Source: Myxococcales bacterium
GTDB taxonomy: Bacteria; Myxococcota_A; Polyangia; Haliangiales; Haliangiaceae
Assembly (NCBI GenBank): GCA_016794525.1
Contig: JAEUJY010000034.1
Coordinates: 1-64,000, forward strand
Length of the DNA: 64,000 bases
Reading direction: 5' to 3'
The notes under the pieces are model-generated. The model was not told where the DNA came from, did not search any database, and worked only from the letters and a program-made list of their open reading frames with translations. Shown here one piece after another: positions 18,117 through 26,308 of this stretch (positions are counted from its first letter, which is position 1; every line of letters starts with the position of its first letter). The translations under genes and the position numbers were made by a program.

Positions 18117-18950
18117 ATGGGCATCGGCCATCGGCTCGTCGCGACGCTCGGCTTCGTCGTCCCCGCGGCGCTCGCCGCGTGGATCACGCTCGGCGTCGAC
18201 GCCCACGCGGCGCCGCCCGACATCCGGTCGTTCCGGTTCCAGCAGCACGGCGCGTTCGCGGTGCGCGGGTGGCTGTTCCGGCCGTGCGAGCCGGCGGTTC
18301 GCGGGCAGATGATCTGCGAGTGCGACCGCCGGATCGAGATCGTGATCGCGCCGACGAGCGTGCGCGCGGCGGTCTACGAGTACGAGTGGGGGCGGCAGCG
18401 CCTCGCGCCGCTCACGGTCGCGCGCGACGACCGCGGCTGGGACGAGCTGCAGCGTTGGTTCGCCGCGCGGCGGGCCGAGCCGATCTTCGAGGGCCGCCGT
18501 GACTACCGCGTGGTCGCGCGCGACGGCGTCGCGTACCGCGACATCGTCCGCGCGCTCGAGATCGCCGACGGTGCCGGCTTCACGTGGCCGACCCTGGTCG
18601 CGTCGCGCGCCGCCGAGATCGATCGCCCCGGCCCGCTGCGGGTCACGGTCACCGCGGCCGGCGTCGGCGCCGACTTCGACGGCGCGTTCCCCGCGCACCT
18701 CCCGCTCGTCGAGGGCGACCGCGCCTGGCGCGGGTTGGCGACCTGGCTCGCCGAGCGCCACGCCGACCCGCGGCTCGACGCCAACGACCTCGACATCGTG
18801 ATCGACGCGACGCTGGGCGCGCGCCCCCGCGACGTCGCCCTCGCGCGGCGCGCGCTCGCGCAGGCCGGCTACGACGACTGGCGAACCGCGACGCGGGTGG
18901 ACGCAGCGCCCGCGGCCATCCCGCCGCCGCCGACCGCGCTCACCCGCTGA
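18117..18950 (+). CDS. Exported protein with two ExbD-like domains (paralogue B)
   Basis: 277 residues. The first 37 residues are almost identical to the protein at 16686, including a shared run of about 35 bp of DNA, after which identity falls to roughly half. The same two-half layout is visible: VVARDGVAYRDIVRALEIADGAG in the first half, and AWRGLATWLAERHADP with DIVIDATLGARPRDVALARRAL in the second. A short Pro-rich tail follows. The CEP/CDR cysteines near residue 60 are shared with paralogue A. The strong local identity at the 5' end suggests recent partial gene conversion or strong constraint on the export signal. The function is not known. The end overlaps the AraC gene tail-to-tail by 11 bp. 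Confidence 0.6.
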   Translation: MGIGHRLVATLGFVVPAALAAWITLGVDAHAAPPDIRSFRFQQHGAFAVRGWLFRPCEPAVRGQMICECDRRIEIVIAPTSVRAAVYEYEWGRQRLAPLTVARDDRGWDELQRWFAARRAEPIFEGRRDYRVVARDGVAYRDIVRALEIADGAGFTWPTLVASRAAEIDRPGPLRVTVTAAGVGADFDGAFPAHLPLVEGDRAWRGLATWLAERHADPRLDANDLDIVIDATLGARPRDVALARRALAQAGYDDWRTATRVDAAPAAIPPPPTALTR

Positions 18951-19713
18951 TCGCCCGCCGCCGCTGGCTCGGCGGGACGCCGAACTGCCGCGCGTAGGCG
19001 TGCGAGAACGCGCTGGTCGTGGCGTAGCCGACCTCGAGCGCGACCGCGGTCACCGGCTGGCCTGCCTGCAGCAGGCGGTGCGCGTGGAACAGCCGCACGC
19101 GCCGGCGCCACTCGCCGACCGCCACGCCGGTGTCGGCCAGGAAGCTCCGCTCGAGCGTGCGTAGGCTGGCGCCGGCGGCCCGCGCGAGCGCCGCGATCGA
19201 TCGGCGATCGTCGGGCCGGCCGGTCACCAGCTCCGCGAACCGTCGGGCCCGCGGGTCGCGCGGCGTCGGCAGCGCGAGCGGCACGTCGTCCGCGGCGTCC
19301 AGCAGATCGAGCAGCACGCCGGCCAGCCGCGCCTGCGTGGGCACGCGCCGATCGAGCGCGCCGAGCCGCGCGACGTGCACGATCAGCTCGCGCAAGAGCG
19401 GCGCCACGGCGAGCGTGCGGACGCGGTCCCCCGGCCGCCGCCACGCGCCCGCCGCGATGAACAGCGAGCGCATCGCCACCGGCGCGCGCATCACCGCGGT
19501 GTGGCGCGTGCCGGCCGGCAACCACACCGCGTGATCGACCGGCACCAGGCGCCGCGCGTCGTCGGTGATGACCTCGAGGTGGCCGCGGGTCGCGTAGGTC
19601 AGCGTGTGCCAGGCGCGGTCGCAGCGAGCCTGGGTGAAATCGTGCAGGAACGTCACCGGGAACGTCCGCACCACGACCGAGCCGTCGGGGAGGCGTTGGC
19701 GTGATTTCGACAA
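18940..19713 (-). CDS. AraC-family transcriptional regulator
   Basis: 257 residues if it starts at the TTG at 19713; a nearby GTG is possible, and the frame stays open upstream into the divergent gene. The N-terminal cupin-like sensor includes WHTLTYATRGHLEV and HAVWLPAGTRH. The C-terminal AraC domain has two helix-turn-helix units: SIAALARAAGASLRTLERSF and PVTAVALEVGYATTSAFSHA, then YARQFGVPPSQRRR. It diverges from a VOC-family gene 54 bp away and probably regulates it. Confidence 0.8.
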   Translation of the reverse strand: MSKSRQRLPDGSVVVRTFPVTFLHDFTQARCDRAWHTLTYATRGHLEVITDDARRLVPVDHAVWLPAGTRHTAVMRAPVAMRSLFIAAGAWRRPGDRVRTLAVAPLLRELIVHVARLGALDRRVPTQARLAGVLLDLLDAADDVPLALPTPRDPRARRFAELVTGRPDDRRSIAALARAAGASLRTLERSFLADTGVAVGEWRRRVRLFHAHRLLQAGQPVTAVALEVGYATTSAFSHAYARQFGVPPSQRRRAISG

Positions 19714-19767
19714 CGAACGGCAGGATAGCGCAAGCACGCCACGGGCGGTCGGCGCTACCGTCGACCC

Positions 19768-20136
19768 ATGCCCAACCCGCTCGCACACTTCGCGATCAAC
19801 AGCGACGACGTGGCCCGCTCCAAGACGTTCTACGAGCAGGTGTTCGGATGGACCGTCACCGCGTGGGGGCCGCCCGGCTTCTACCAGATCGAGGGCGCGG
19901 GCGTCCGCGGCGCGCTGCAAGGTCGGCGCGAGCTGATCGCCGGCGAGCGCACGCTGGGCTTCGAGTGCACGATCGCGGTCGCGTCGATCGACGCCACCGA
20001 GCGTGCGGTGCTCGCCAACGGCGGCAAGGTCGTCCTGCCGCGCTCGGTGATCGCGGGCGTCGGCACGCTGATGTTCTTCCAGGAGCCCGGCGGCAACGTC
20101 TTCGGCGCGATGCAGTACGACGCGCGCGCCGAGTAG
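19768..20136 (+). CDS. VOC-family (glyoxalase/bleomycin-resistance fold) protein
   Basis: 122 residues: FAINSDDVARSKTFYEQVFGW at the N terminus and FFQEPGGNVFGAMQYD at the C terminus, the two beta-alpha-beta-beta-beta modules of the vicinal-oxygen-chelate fold. The final E-P-GN segment keeps the conserved metal-ligand-type Glu. Such proteins serve as lyases, dioxygenases or binding proteins, and the substrate is unknown. The divergent AraC gene suggests inducible expression. Confidence 0.75.
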   Translation: MPNPLAHFAINSDDVARSKTFYEQVFGWTVTAWGPPGFYQIEGAGVRGALQGRRELIAGERTLGFECTIAVASIDATERAVLANGGKVVLPRSVIAGVGTLMFFQEPGGNVFGAMQYDARAE

Positions 20137-20139
20137 CGC

Positions 20140-21150
20140 CTACGCGGTCAGCTGCTGCCACAGCGCGTCGGCCGACAGCTTCGGCGAGCCGACGCCGGCG
20201 GCCTCGGCGGCGCGGATCAACTCGACCACCCGCGCGTTGAGCGGCGCCTTCACGCCGGCGCGCGCCGCGACCCGGACGATCTCGCCGTTCAGGTAGTCGA
20301 CCTCGGTCGGCCGCCGCGCGTCGAGGTCCTGCCACATCGACGATCGCGCCGCGGGGTCGACCTTGAGCTGGGCGCCGGTCACCAGCTTCACGATCGCCGT
20401 CGGCATGCGCAGGATCTTCGGCATCAGCCCGAGCGGCACGCCGTTCCACCGCGCCGGCCGCACGCCGCTCGCGCGCACCACCGCCAGCCCCTCCTCGACC
20501 AGCGCCGCGATCACCCGCCGGTAGCCGGGCGACAGGAGCAGCGTCGCGGTCGACACGTCGGACAGCGCGCTGACCGCGTTGTTGAGGTTGACCAGGAGCT
20601 TGGTCCACTGCTCGGGGCCGAGGTCGTCGCGCTGGACCACCTCGATGCCGCCGACCTCGAACGCCTCGACCAGCGCCGCCGGCGCGCGCTCGATGATCAG
20701 CGGCCCGCTGGTGGCGCGGCGGTAGACGCCGTCGACCGCGATCACGTTCCAGGTGACGATCGACGCCAGCACCTTGCGCTCGCCCAGGTGCGCCCGCAGC
20801 GTGTCCGGATTCCGGACGCCGTTCTGCAGGCTGACCACGACCGCGTCGGGCCGGAGCACGCCGGCCAGCTCGCGGGCCGCGTCCTCGGTGTGCTGGCTCT
20901 TCACGCACACCAGCACGACGTGGCACTCGGCCAGCGCGCCGCTGGCGGTCGCGACCTGGAGCCGCGCGGTCGGCACCTCGGCGCGCGGCCCGGTGAAGTC
21001 CTGGACCACGAGGCCGTGCTTGGCCAGCTGGTCGCGCAGCCGCGGCCGCCCCACCAGCACCACGTCGGCCGCGTCGGCGGCCAGGATGCGCCCGCCGACG
21101 TAACAGCCGATCGAGCCTGCGCCGAACACGCCGATGCGAAGTCGCGCCAC
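20140..21150 (-). CDS. 2-dehydropantoate 2-reductase family protein (PanE/ApbA-like)
   Basis: 336 residues from the GTG at 21150. The Rossmann motif GVFGAGSIGCYVGG opens the protein. The middle contains VCVKSQHTEDAAREL and VVSLQNGVRN. The catalytic-lysine helix is EQWTKLLVNLNNAVSAL, and the C-terminal ketopantoate-binding domain ends in a typical LNGEIVR-A-AGV-AP-N segment. The family reduces ketopantoate to pantoate with NADPH in coenzyme A synthesis, though many paralogues have other substrates. It has no pan gene neighbours. Confidence 0.8.
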   Translation of the reverse strand: MARLRIGVFGAGSIGCYVGGRILAADAADVVLVGRPRLRDQLAKHGLVVQDFTGPRAEVPTARLQVATASGALAECHVVLVCVKSQHTEDAARELAGVLRPDAVVVSLQNGVRNPDTLRAHLGERKVLASIVTWNVIAVDGVYRRATSGPLIIERAPAALVEAFEVGGIEVVQRDDLGPEQWTKLLVNLNNAVSALSDVSTATLLLSPGYRRVIAALVEEGLAVVRASGVRPARWNGVPLGLMPKILRMPTAIVKLVTGAQLKVDPAARSSMWQDLDARRPTEVDYLNGEIVRVAARAGVKAPLNARVVELIRAAEAAGVGSPKLSADALWQQLTA

Positions 21151-21203
21151 GCCGCGACTGTGCGCGACGCCGGCCACCGCGTCAAACGGCCCGGCGTGCG
21201 GCG

Positions 21204-22544
21204 CTACGGCGCGACCCGCGCCCGCAGCGTCGTCACGTCGCGGCGCAGCTTGGCCACCGCCGCCTGCCAGTCGGTCATCGACGGGCCGAAGCCGTCGGTC
21301 GCCACCTCGGGCGCCAGCTGCGCCGCCAGCGCGTCGATCTGCGCCTCGAGCACGCCGGGGCCGGCCGGCCCGGCCAAGAGCTCGGCGGTGCGCGCCTGGT
21401 AGTCGCTCCACAGCACCTGCGCCATCAACGCGGTCAGGTGGTCGCAGGCCGGCGGGCGCCCGTAGTAGCCGAGGAAGATCGACCGGCGCGTGCAGTCGGT
21501 GGGCGACGCGTTCCAGTCGGGCATGCCGTAGCTGGTGCGGATCGGGCTCGGCACCTGCATCGTGTTGTCGACGTCCCACGGCACCAGCCACAGCCGATCG
21601 CGGCCCGGCTCCTCGTACCAGTAGAAGTTGTGGTTGGCGCAGGTGCCGCCGGTCGCGCTCGCGCAGTACCAGCCGACGAAGCCGTCCCAGTTGTCGACCA
21701 GCCGATCGACCGCGAGGAAGCTCACCAGGTTCGGCAGGTCGAGCCAGGTCGTCGCCGTCGCGCGGAACGTCGCCGGCGTCGCCGCGGCCAGCGCCGCCGC
21801 GAACCGCACCATGCGATCGACGTTGGGGGCGGTGGCGTTGGTCTCGAGCGCGGCGACGTACGGCGCCGCCATCGCGTGCTCGGGCCACACCTCCTTGTAG
21901 AGGTTGCCGCCGCCGCTGCCGTCGATCGCGCGGAAGTGGTCCTGCACGAACTCGCGATCGATCGCCTCGACCAGCACGAACAGCCCGAGGTCGGCGCCGT
22001 TGACCCGCACCCGCGCGTGGGCCGCCCGCGGCGCGGCGACGCCGGCCGCGCGGTAGAGGCCGTAGACGATGCGCTCCTTCATCTCGGACGCGTCCCGCAT
22101 CATCGCGTGCAGGTTGAGGTGCTCGAGCCCGACGAACCGCTGGTCGGCGACGTACTCGTCGAAGTCGAGCTTCATCGACAGCTTGGGGCAGCGGCGGTTG
22201 CCCTGCGCGTCGAAGCACAGCCGCAGGCTGCCGACCGAGCCCTTGTAGCGCACGCCCAGCCGCGCGACGGTGACGCCGTTCCAGGTCAGGTCGGCCGGCA
22301 CGTACTGCTCGAGCAGCGGGTTGGCGTTGAGCCAGTCCCAGTCGGCGGCGGCGACGGTCAGGTCGAGCGTGCGGATCTGCGACTCGTCGAACAGGTCGGC
22401 CGCGGTCGGCCCCGGCGGCGCGTCGATCGGCGCGTCGACCGCGTCGACCGGCAGCGCGTCGACCCCGCCGTCCCCGCCGCCCCCGCCACAGCCCGCGGCC
22501 ACGGCCGCCGCCACCAGCATCGTCGCCACGCGCGCAGGTCGCAT
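21204..22544 (-). CDS. CotH-kinase-family lipoprotein
   Basis: 446 residues from the ATG at 22544. The lipobox is AVAAGC, followed by a Gly/Asp run and an Asp/Ala/Pro linker (DAVDAPIDAPPG). The CotH fold is recognisable by GVRYKGSVGS, KLSMKLDF, HAMMRDASEMKERIVYGLYR, LGLFVLVEAIDREFVQDHF, and NFYWYEEPGRDRLWLVPWDVDNTM, the last supplying the metal-binding D-x-D. CotH proteins are secreted protein kinases of the Fam20C/SelO-like superfamily. The lipobox places this one outside the cytoplasmic membrane, where the ATP source is unclear. It stands between PanE and a DUF3109 gene without obvious partners. Confidence 0.8.
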   Translation of the reverse strand: MRPARVATMLVAAAVAAGCGGGGGDGGVDALPVDAVDAPIDAPPGPTAADLFDESQIRTLDLTVAAADWDWLNANPLLEQYVPADLTWNGVTVARLGVRYKGSVGSLRLCFDAQGNRRCPKLSMKLDFDEYVADQRFVGLEHLNLHAMMRDASEMKERIVYGLYRAAGVAAPRAAHARVRVNGADLGLFVLVEAIDREFVQDHFRAIDGSGGGNLYKEVWPEHAMAAPYVAALETNATAPNVDRMVRFAAALAAATPATFRATATTWLDLPNLVSFLAVDRLVDNWDGFVGWYCASATGGTCANHNFYWYEEPGRDRLWLVPWDVDNTMQVPSPIRTSYGMPDWNASPTDCTRRSIFLGYYGRPPACDHLTALMAQVLWSDYQARTAELLAGPAGPGVLEAQIDALAAQLAPEVATDGFGPSMTDWQAAVAKLRRDVTTLRARVAP

Positions 22545-22576
22545 GGTTCGACGATACGCCCGGGGCCGGCCAGCGT

Positions 22577-23248
22577 CTACGACCGTCGACCCAGCGGCAC
22601 CAGCCCGGGCGGCGGCACCGTGGCCTCGACGCGATCGAGCGCGGCGACCAGCGGCTCGCCGAACACCGCGGCCAGCGTGTCGCGCGCCACGCGGTACAAG
22701 GTCGGCGCGCCCGCCGCGTCGGCGCAGTCGTAGTCCTCGTAGTCGTCCGAGATGACGATCGCGTCTTCCTCGTAGCTCATCGGGAACAGCCGGCAGATGT
22801 GCGGCTTGACCTGGTGGAAGTCCCAGCCACCCTCGAGCGCGGCGCGGTGGATCGCGCAGCCGCGGCGATCGTGGGCCAGGAACACGCAGCCGGTGACGCC
22901 GTCGGCGCGGGTGAAGGTCGCGGTGCGGACGTGGCGGCCCGACGGGTAGTCGGGGTCCTCCTGCACCTCGGTCGTGAACCACGGCGCGGCGGCCGCGGCG
23001 GGCGTCAGCAGGCCGCGCAGCTGCTCGGCGTGGCCGAGGATCGCGTCGCGCTCGGTGAGGTCGGTGTCGGCGCCGTACTGGCAGCACGCCTCGAGCAGCG
23101 GCCGCGGGTTTCGCAGGGGCGCGCCCTCGTCGGCGACCATCGTGCAGCCGTGGCTCATGCAGTCGGCCACCACGCGGCGGACGAAGATGTTGCGGTCCAC
23201 CTTGTGGAAGCGATCGTGATCGAGGTCGACGAAGTCCGGCGCGGGCAC
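22577..23248 (-). CDS. DUF3109/YkgJ-type cysteine-rich protein
   Basis: 223 residues, cytoplasmic. Cysteines are arranged as DCMSHGC, ACCQYG, GCVFL, RRGCAIH, HICRLFP, in the order expected of a DUF3109 or zinc/iron-chelating domain, with CRLFP as the usual closing motif. It probably binds a metal or Fe-S cluster, but the biochemical role of the family is not established. It ends 33 bp before the CotH start in the same orientation and may be co-transcribed with it. Confidence 0.7.
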   Translation of the reverse strand: MPAPDFVDLDHDRFHKVDRNIFVRRVVADCMSHGCTMVADEGAPLRNPRPLLEACCQYGADTDLTERDAILGHAEQLRGLLTPAAAAAPWFTTEVQEDPDYPSGRHVRTATFTRADGVTGCVFLAHDRRGCAIHRAALEGGWDFHQVKPHICRLFPMSYEEDAIVISDDYEDYDCADAAGAPTLYRVARDTLAAVFGEPLVAALDRVEATVPPPGLVPLGRRS

Positions 23249-23349
23249 GGGCGCACGCTAGCAGATTGCGCGCGCTCCGCGGCGCGCGCGGCGCGGCCGA
23301 GATCGCTCCGCCACGCGGTCGCCGCGGTCGCCGCGCGGTCGATGCGGGC

Positions 23350-24804
23350 TCAGCGCAGGCGGTGCAGGCGCTTGAACTCGAGCTCGTCCTGCTCGGCCGT
23401 GCGCTCGGTCGGATCGAGCGGCGCGAAGCGCTTGGCGCTGACGCCGGCCCAGCGCCGCACGGCGGCGACCGCGGCCGACTGGTCGTTGCCGTTGAGCGTG
23501 GCGATCGCCGAGCCGTGGTTGCCGCCCGGCGAGATGTACTTGAACGAGTCGGTGGCGTTGCCGAGGCTGACCGCGCCGGCCGACCACGGATCGTTCTGGC
23601 CGTAGATCAGCATCACCCGCTCGCCGCTGGCCGCCAGCCAGTCCTGGATGTCGTGCATCGCGACGCCGTCGTCGTAGGCCGGCACCGGGATCGACGCCGG
23701 GATGTACGCCCGCGCGGTGTCCTGGCCGGGGAACTGCAGGCCGATCAGGTAGCTCTCGTCGGAGATCGGGTAGCCGAGCTGGGTCGCCGACTGGTGGTAG
23801 TAGGGCAGGAAGTCGGTGAGGTCGGCGTCGCCGTACGACGCGACGCTGATCGTGTCGTCGAAGAACTGGAACACCAGCGCGTCCGACGCGGTGGCGTCGG
23901 GGATGTTGGCGCAGTTGCCCTGGTCGCCGTACTGCCAGAAGATGAACGGCAGCTCCTCGACGGCGAACTCGAGCGCGCGGTCCTCGCCGAGGATGTCGGT
24001 GAACGTCGCGACCGCCCGCATCCGCGCCTTCATCGCGTCGCGCCGCGCCAGCACGAGGTTCTGGAAGTCCTTCAGCTGCTGCCGGCAGCCGGGATCGGTG
24101 CCGACGTTGTCGAGGAACGTGATGTAGCGGTTGGTCGGCGACTGGACCGCGTCCTCGGGGTAGTCGATCGGCGCGACGTACGCGACGGTGGCGTCGACGT
24201 CGTCGGGGAAGAACCGGCGGTGGAACAGCGACGTCATGCCGCCCTTGCTGGCGCCGGTGGTGAGCCACTTGCCCTGGTACAGCCGGGCCTTCAGCGCCTG
24301 CGTGATGCGGTGCTGATCGCTGGCGGCCTGCTGGATGTCGAGCTTGGTCCAGTCGGCGGGCTCGGGCCGCGACGGCGAGAAGTAGCGGTACTCCATCGAC
24401 AGCTGGTTCGCGACGAGCAGCCGCGTGATCTCGCTGCGGCCGCCGCGCTGCGAGACGAAGTAGCCGCTGTTGTAGACCACCATCGGCGCCGCGTAGTCGT
24501 GGTGGAGCAGCGTCAGCCGCTGCTGGAACCGCTGGCCGCCGGGGTTGGCGTGGTCCACCGGCTGGTCGTAGGTCATCGTGAAGAAGCGGTAGCCGGCGAT
24601 CATCGTCGACTGCTCGGTGACCTGCAGGCCGGGGATCTGGCGCAGCTCGTCGAGGATGTCGCCCAGCGCGGCGGGGGCGTCGGGCGCGGCGTCGATGGTG
24701 ACGATCGGCGCGTCGACCGCGCCGTCGGGCGTCTGCGGGCTGTCGCCGCCGCCGCTGCAAGCCAGACATCCGAGGACCACGAGCGCCCAGCACGAGGATC
24801 GCAT
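23350..24804 (-). CDS. Secreted S37-type (PS-10) prolyl/tripeptidyl aminopeptidase
   Basis: 484 residues. The lipobox is LGCLAC, with an Asp/Ala/Pro linker. This is an alpha/beta-hydrolase peptidase: the nucleophile elbow GASKGGMTS (Ser186), Asp405 in NDPWS and His430 in GGNHGS form the triad. TYDQPVDHANPGGQRFQQR near residue 78 is the N-terminal signature shared with S28 and S37 peptidases, and RSEITRLLVANQLSMEYRYF follows. It should trim peptides at the cell surface for nutrition, fitting a predatory or proteolytic lifestyle. The gene appears complete. Confidence 0.85.
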   Translation of the reverse strand: MRSSCWALVVLGCLACSGGGDSPQTPDGAVDAPIVTIDAAPDAPAALGDILDELRQIPGLQVTEQSTMIAGYRFFTMTYDQPVDHANPGGQRFQQRLTLLHHDYAAPMVVYNSGYFVSQRGGRSEITRLLVANQLSMEYRYFSPSRPEPADWTKLDIQQAASDQHRITQALKARLYQGKWLTTGASKGGMTSLFHRRFFPDDVDATVAYVAPIDYPEDAVQSPTNRYITFLDNVGTDPGCRQQLKDFQNLVLARRDAMKARMRAVATFTDILGEDRALEFAVEELPFIFWQYGDQGNCANIPDATASDALVFQFFDDTISVASYGDADLTDFLPYYHQSATQLGYPISDESYLIGLQFPGQDTARAYIPASIPVPAYDDGVAMHDIQDWLAASGERVMLIYGQNDPWSAGAVSLGNATDSFKYISPGGNHGSAIATLNGNDQSAAVAAVRRWAGVSAKRFAPLDPTERTAEQDELEFKRLHRLR

Positions 24805-24898
24805 GGGCCTCGCTTAGCATCGGGCCACCGGCGCCGGGTCGAGGCCGACCTGAGAGCTGCTTACAGCGGCGCGTGCTCGAGTTCGCGGGCGCGCGGCG

Positions 24899-25429
24899 TC
24901 AGCCCGACCACGCGTAGACCAGCACGTCCTGGAGCTGCGCGCCCAGCTGCGGGAACACCGTGTCGGCGCGGCGGACGCCCTCGCGGACCAGGCCGGCCTT
25001 CTCGAGGACGCGCGCCGACGCGCGGTGGGCGGTGTGACAGGTCGCCTCGATCCGCGGGACGCCGAGGTCGCGGCCGAGCGCGAGCATCGCGCGGCAGGCC
25101 TCGGTGGCGTAGCCGTGGCCCCAGGCCGCCGGCGTCAAGATGTAGCCGGTCGCGGCGCCCACCGGCCCCAGCAGGTGCAAGCCGGTCGAGCCGATCAGCT
25201 GGCCGTCGCGCTCGATCAAGTAGGTGCCGCAGCCATGGGTGTCCCACTCGGCGAGCGCCAGCGCGACGTACGCGTGACTCGCGGTCACCGCCGCGTGACG
25301 CGGCCAGCCCATGTAGCGCGTCGCCTCCGGATCGCTGGCGTACGACGCGAAGATCGCGTCGGCGTCGCCCGGGCGCGGCGTGCGCAGCACCAGGCGCGCG
25401 GTCGCGAGCGTCCCCGGGGCGGCGCGCAT
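24899..25429 (-). CDS. GNAT acetyltransferase, RimJ/RimL type
   Basis: 176 residues from the ATG at 25429. TARLVLRTPRPGDADAIFA opens the protein, YMGWPRH and IGSTGLHLLGP follow, and the acetyl-CoA segment is AWGHGYATEACRAMLAL. The C-terminal part has HTAHRASARVLEKAGLVREG. This is the layout of ribosomal-protein-type N-acetyltransferases, a large group with diverse substrates. The target is unknown. Confidence 0.75.
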   Translation of the reverse strand: MRAAPGTLATARLVLRTPRPGDADAIFASYASDPEATRYMGWPRHAAVTASHAYVALALAEWDTHGCGTYLIERDGQLIGSTGLHLLGPVGAATGYILTPAAWGHGYATEACRAMLALGRDLGVPRIEATCHTAHRASARVLEKAGLVREGVRRADTVFPQLGAQLQDVLVYAWSG

Positions 25430-25471
25430 CGCGCGAGGATATCCGCCGCGCCGGCGTCTAACCATCGGCAT

Positions 25472-25495
25472 CGTCACGGGTCGTTGCCCGTGACG
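25472..25495. terminator. Strong hairpin between the GNAT gene and the YXWGXW gene
   Basis: CGTCACGGG and CCCGTGACG form a perfect 9-bp stem with a six-base loop. It lies upstream of both divergent genes, so despite its terminator-like shape it may instead be an operator. There is no T-run. Confidence 0.4.
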
Positions 25496-25568
25496 CGCGG
25501 ATGAATCTTCGCGCCAGCCCGGCCGTCCACGTCGAGGTCATGCCACCCTGGTGGCCCAAGGAGCACCC

Positions 25569-26264
25569 ATGCGAGCTCGTCTGCACCGCACCCTCTTCCT
25601 GTCCCTCGCGATGGTGATCGCCGCCACGTCGCTGGCCGCCGCCGATCGCGACCGCGATCGCGGTCGTGGCCGCGGCCACGGCAAGCGCCCGCCGGTGGTC
25701 GTCGTGCGGCCGCCGGTGGTCGTCGTGAAGCCCCCGGTCGTCGTGGTGCAACCGGCGCCGCCGCCGGTGGTCGTGCGCCCGCCGGTCGTCGTGCAGCCGC
25801 CGGCGCCGGTGGTGGTCGCGACCTATCCGACCTCCGCGCCGCCGCCGCTGCGCGTCGAGAACGCCGGCCGCCCGCGCCGCGGGCGGGTGTGGATCGAGGG
25901 CCACTGGGACTGGCGCGGCGGTCAGTGGACCTGGGTCCGCGGCCACTGGGACAAGCACCGCAACGGCAAGCGCTGGCGCCGCGGCGAGTGGCAGCAGCGC
26001 GGCGATCGCTGGGAGTGGCAGGCCGACGTGTGGATCGACGTGCCGGCGTTCCCGAGCGCGCCGCCGCCGCCGCCGGTGGTCGAGGCTGCGCAGCCGCCGC
26101 GCGCCGGCTACGTGTGGGTCGCCGGCCACCACGCGTGGCGCGACGGCGACTACGTGTGGACCGCCGGGCACTGGGAGCGGCAGAAGGCCGGCCTGACCTG
26201 GTACGGCGGCAGCTGGTCGCTGCAGGGCGACCACTACGTGTGGATCGAGGGCGGCTGGCGCTGA
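25569..26264 (+). CDS. Secreted YXWGXW-repeat protein
   Basis: 231 residues from the ATG at 25569, with AAGGAG at 25558-25563 as ribosome site. A signal peptide (LFLSLAMVIAATSLAAA) is followed by a basic DRDRGRGRGHG segment, then a run of PPVVVV repeats. The C-terminal half holds WIEGHWDWRGGQWTWVRGHW, WRRGEWQQRGDRWEW, YVWVAGHHAWRDGDYVWTAG and WYGGSWSLQGDHYVWIEG, the Trp/Gly-rich repeats of the YXWGXW/BcpO-like family. This is probably a periplasmic or surface structural protein; its function is unknown. Confidence 0.8.
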   Translation: MRARLHRTLFLSLAMVIAATSLAAADRDRDRGRGRGHGKRPPVVVVRPPVVVVKPPVVVVQPAPPPVVVRPPVVVQPPAPVVVATYPTSAPPPLRVENAGRPRRGRVWIEGHWDWRGGQWTWVRGHWDKHRNGKRWRRGEWQQRGDRWEWQADVWIDVPAFPSAPPPPPVVEAAQPPRAGYVWVAGHHAWRDGDYVWTAGHWERQKAGLTWYGGSWSLQGDHYVWIEGGWR

Positions 26265-26308
26265 GGGGCGGGCGCCGCCGACGGCGGTCGCGCTAGACTC
26301 CCGGCGCG

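Noticed and set aside
20803-20817. GTCCGGA-T-TCCGGAC palindrome as part of the TGTCCGG family
   Set aside because: It lies inside the coding region of the reductase and is a single copy; chance in a GC-rich gene is likely.
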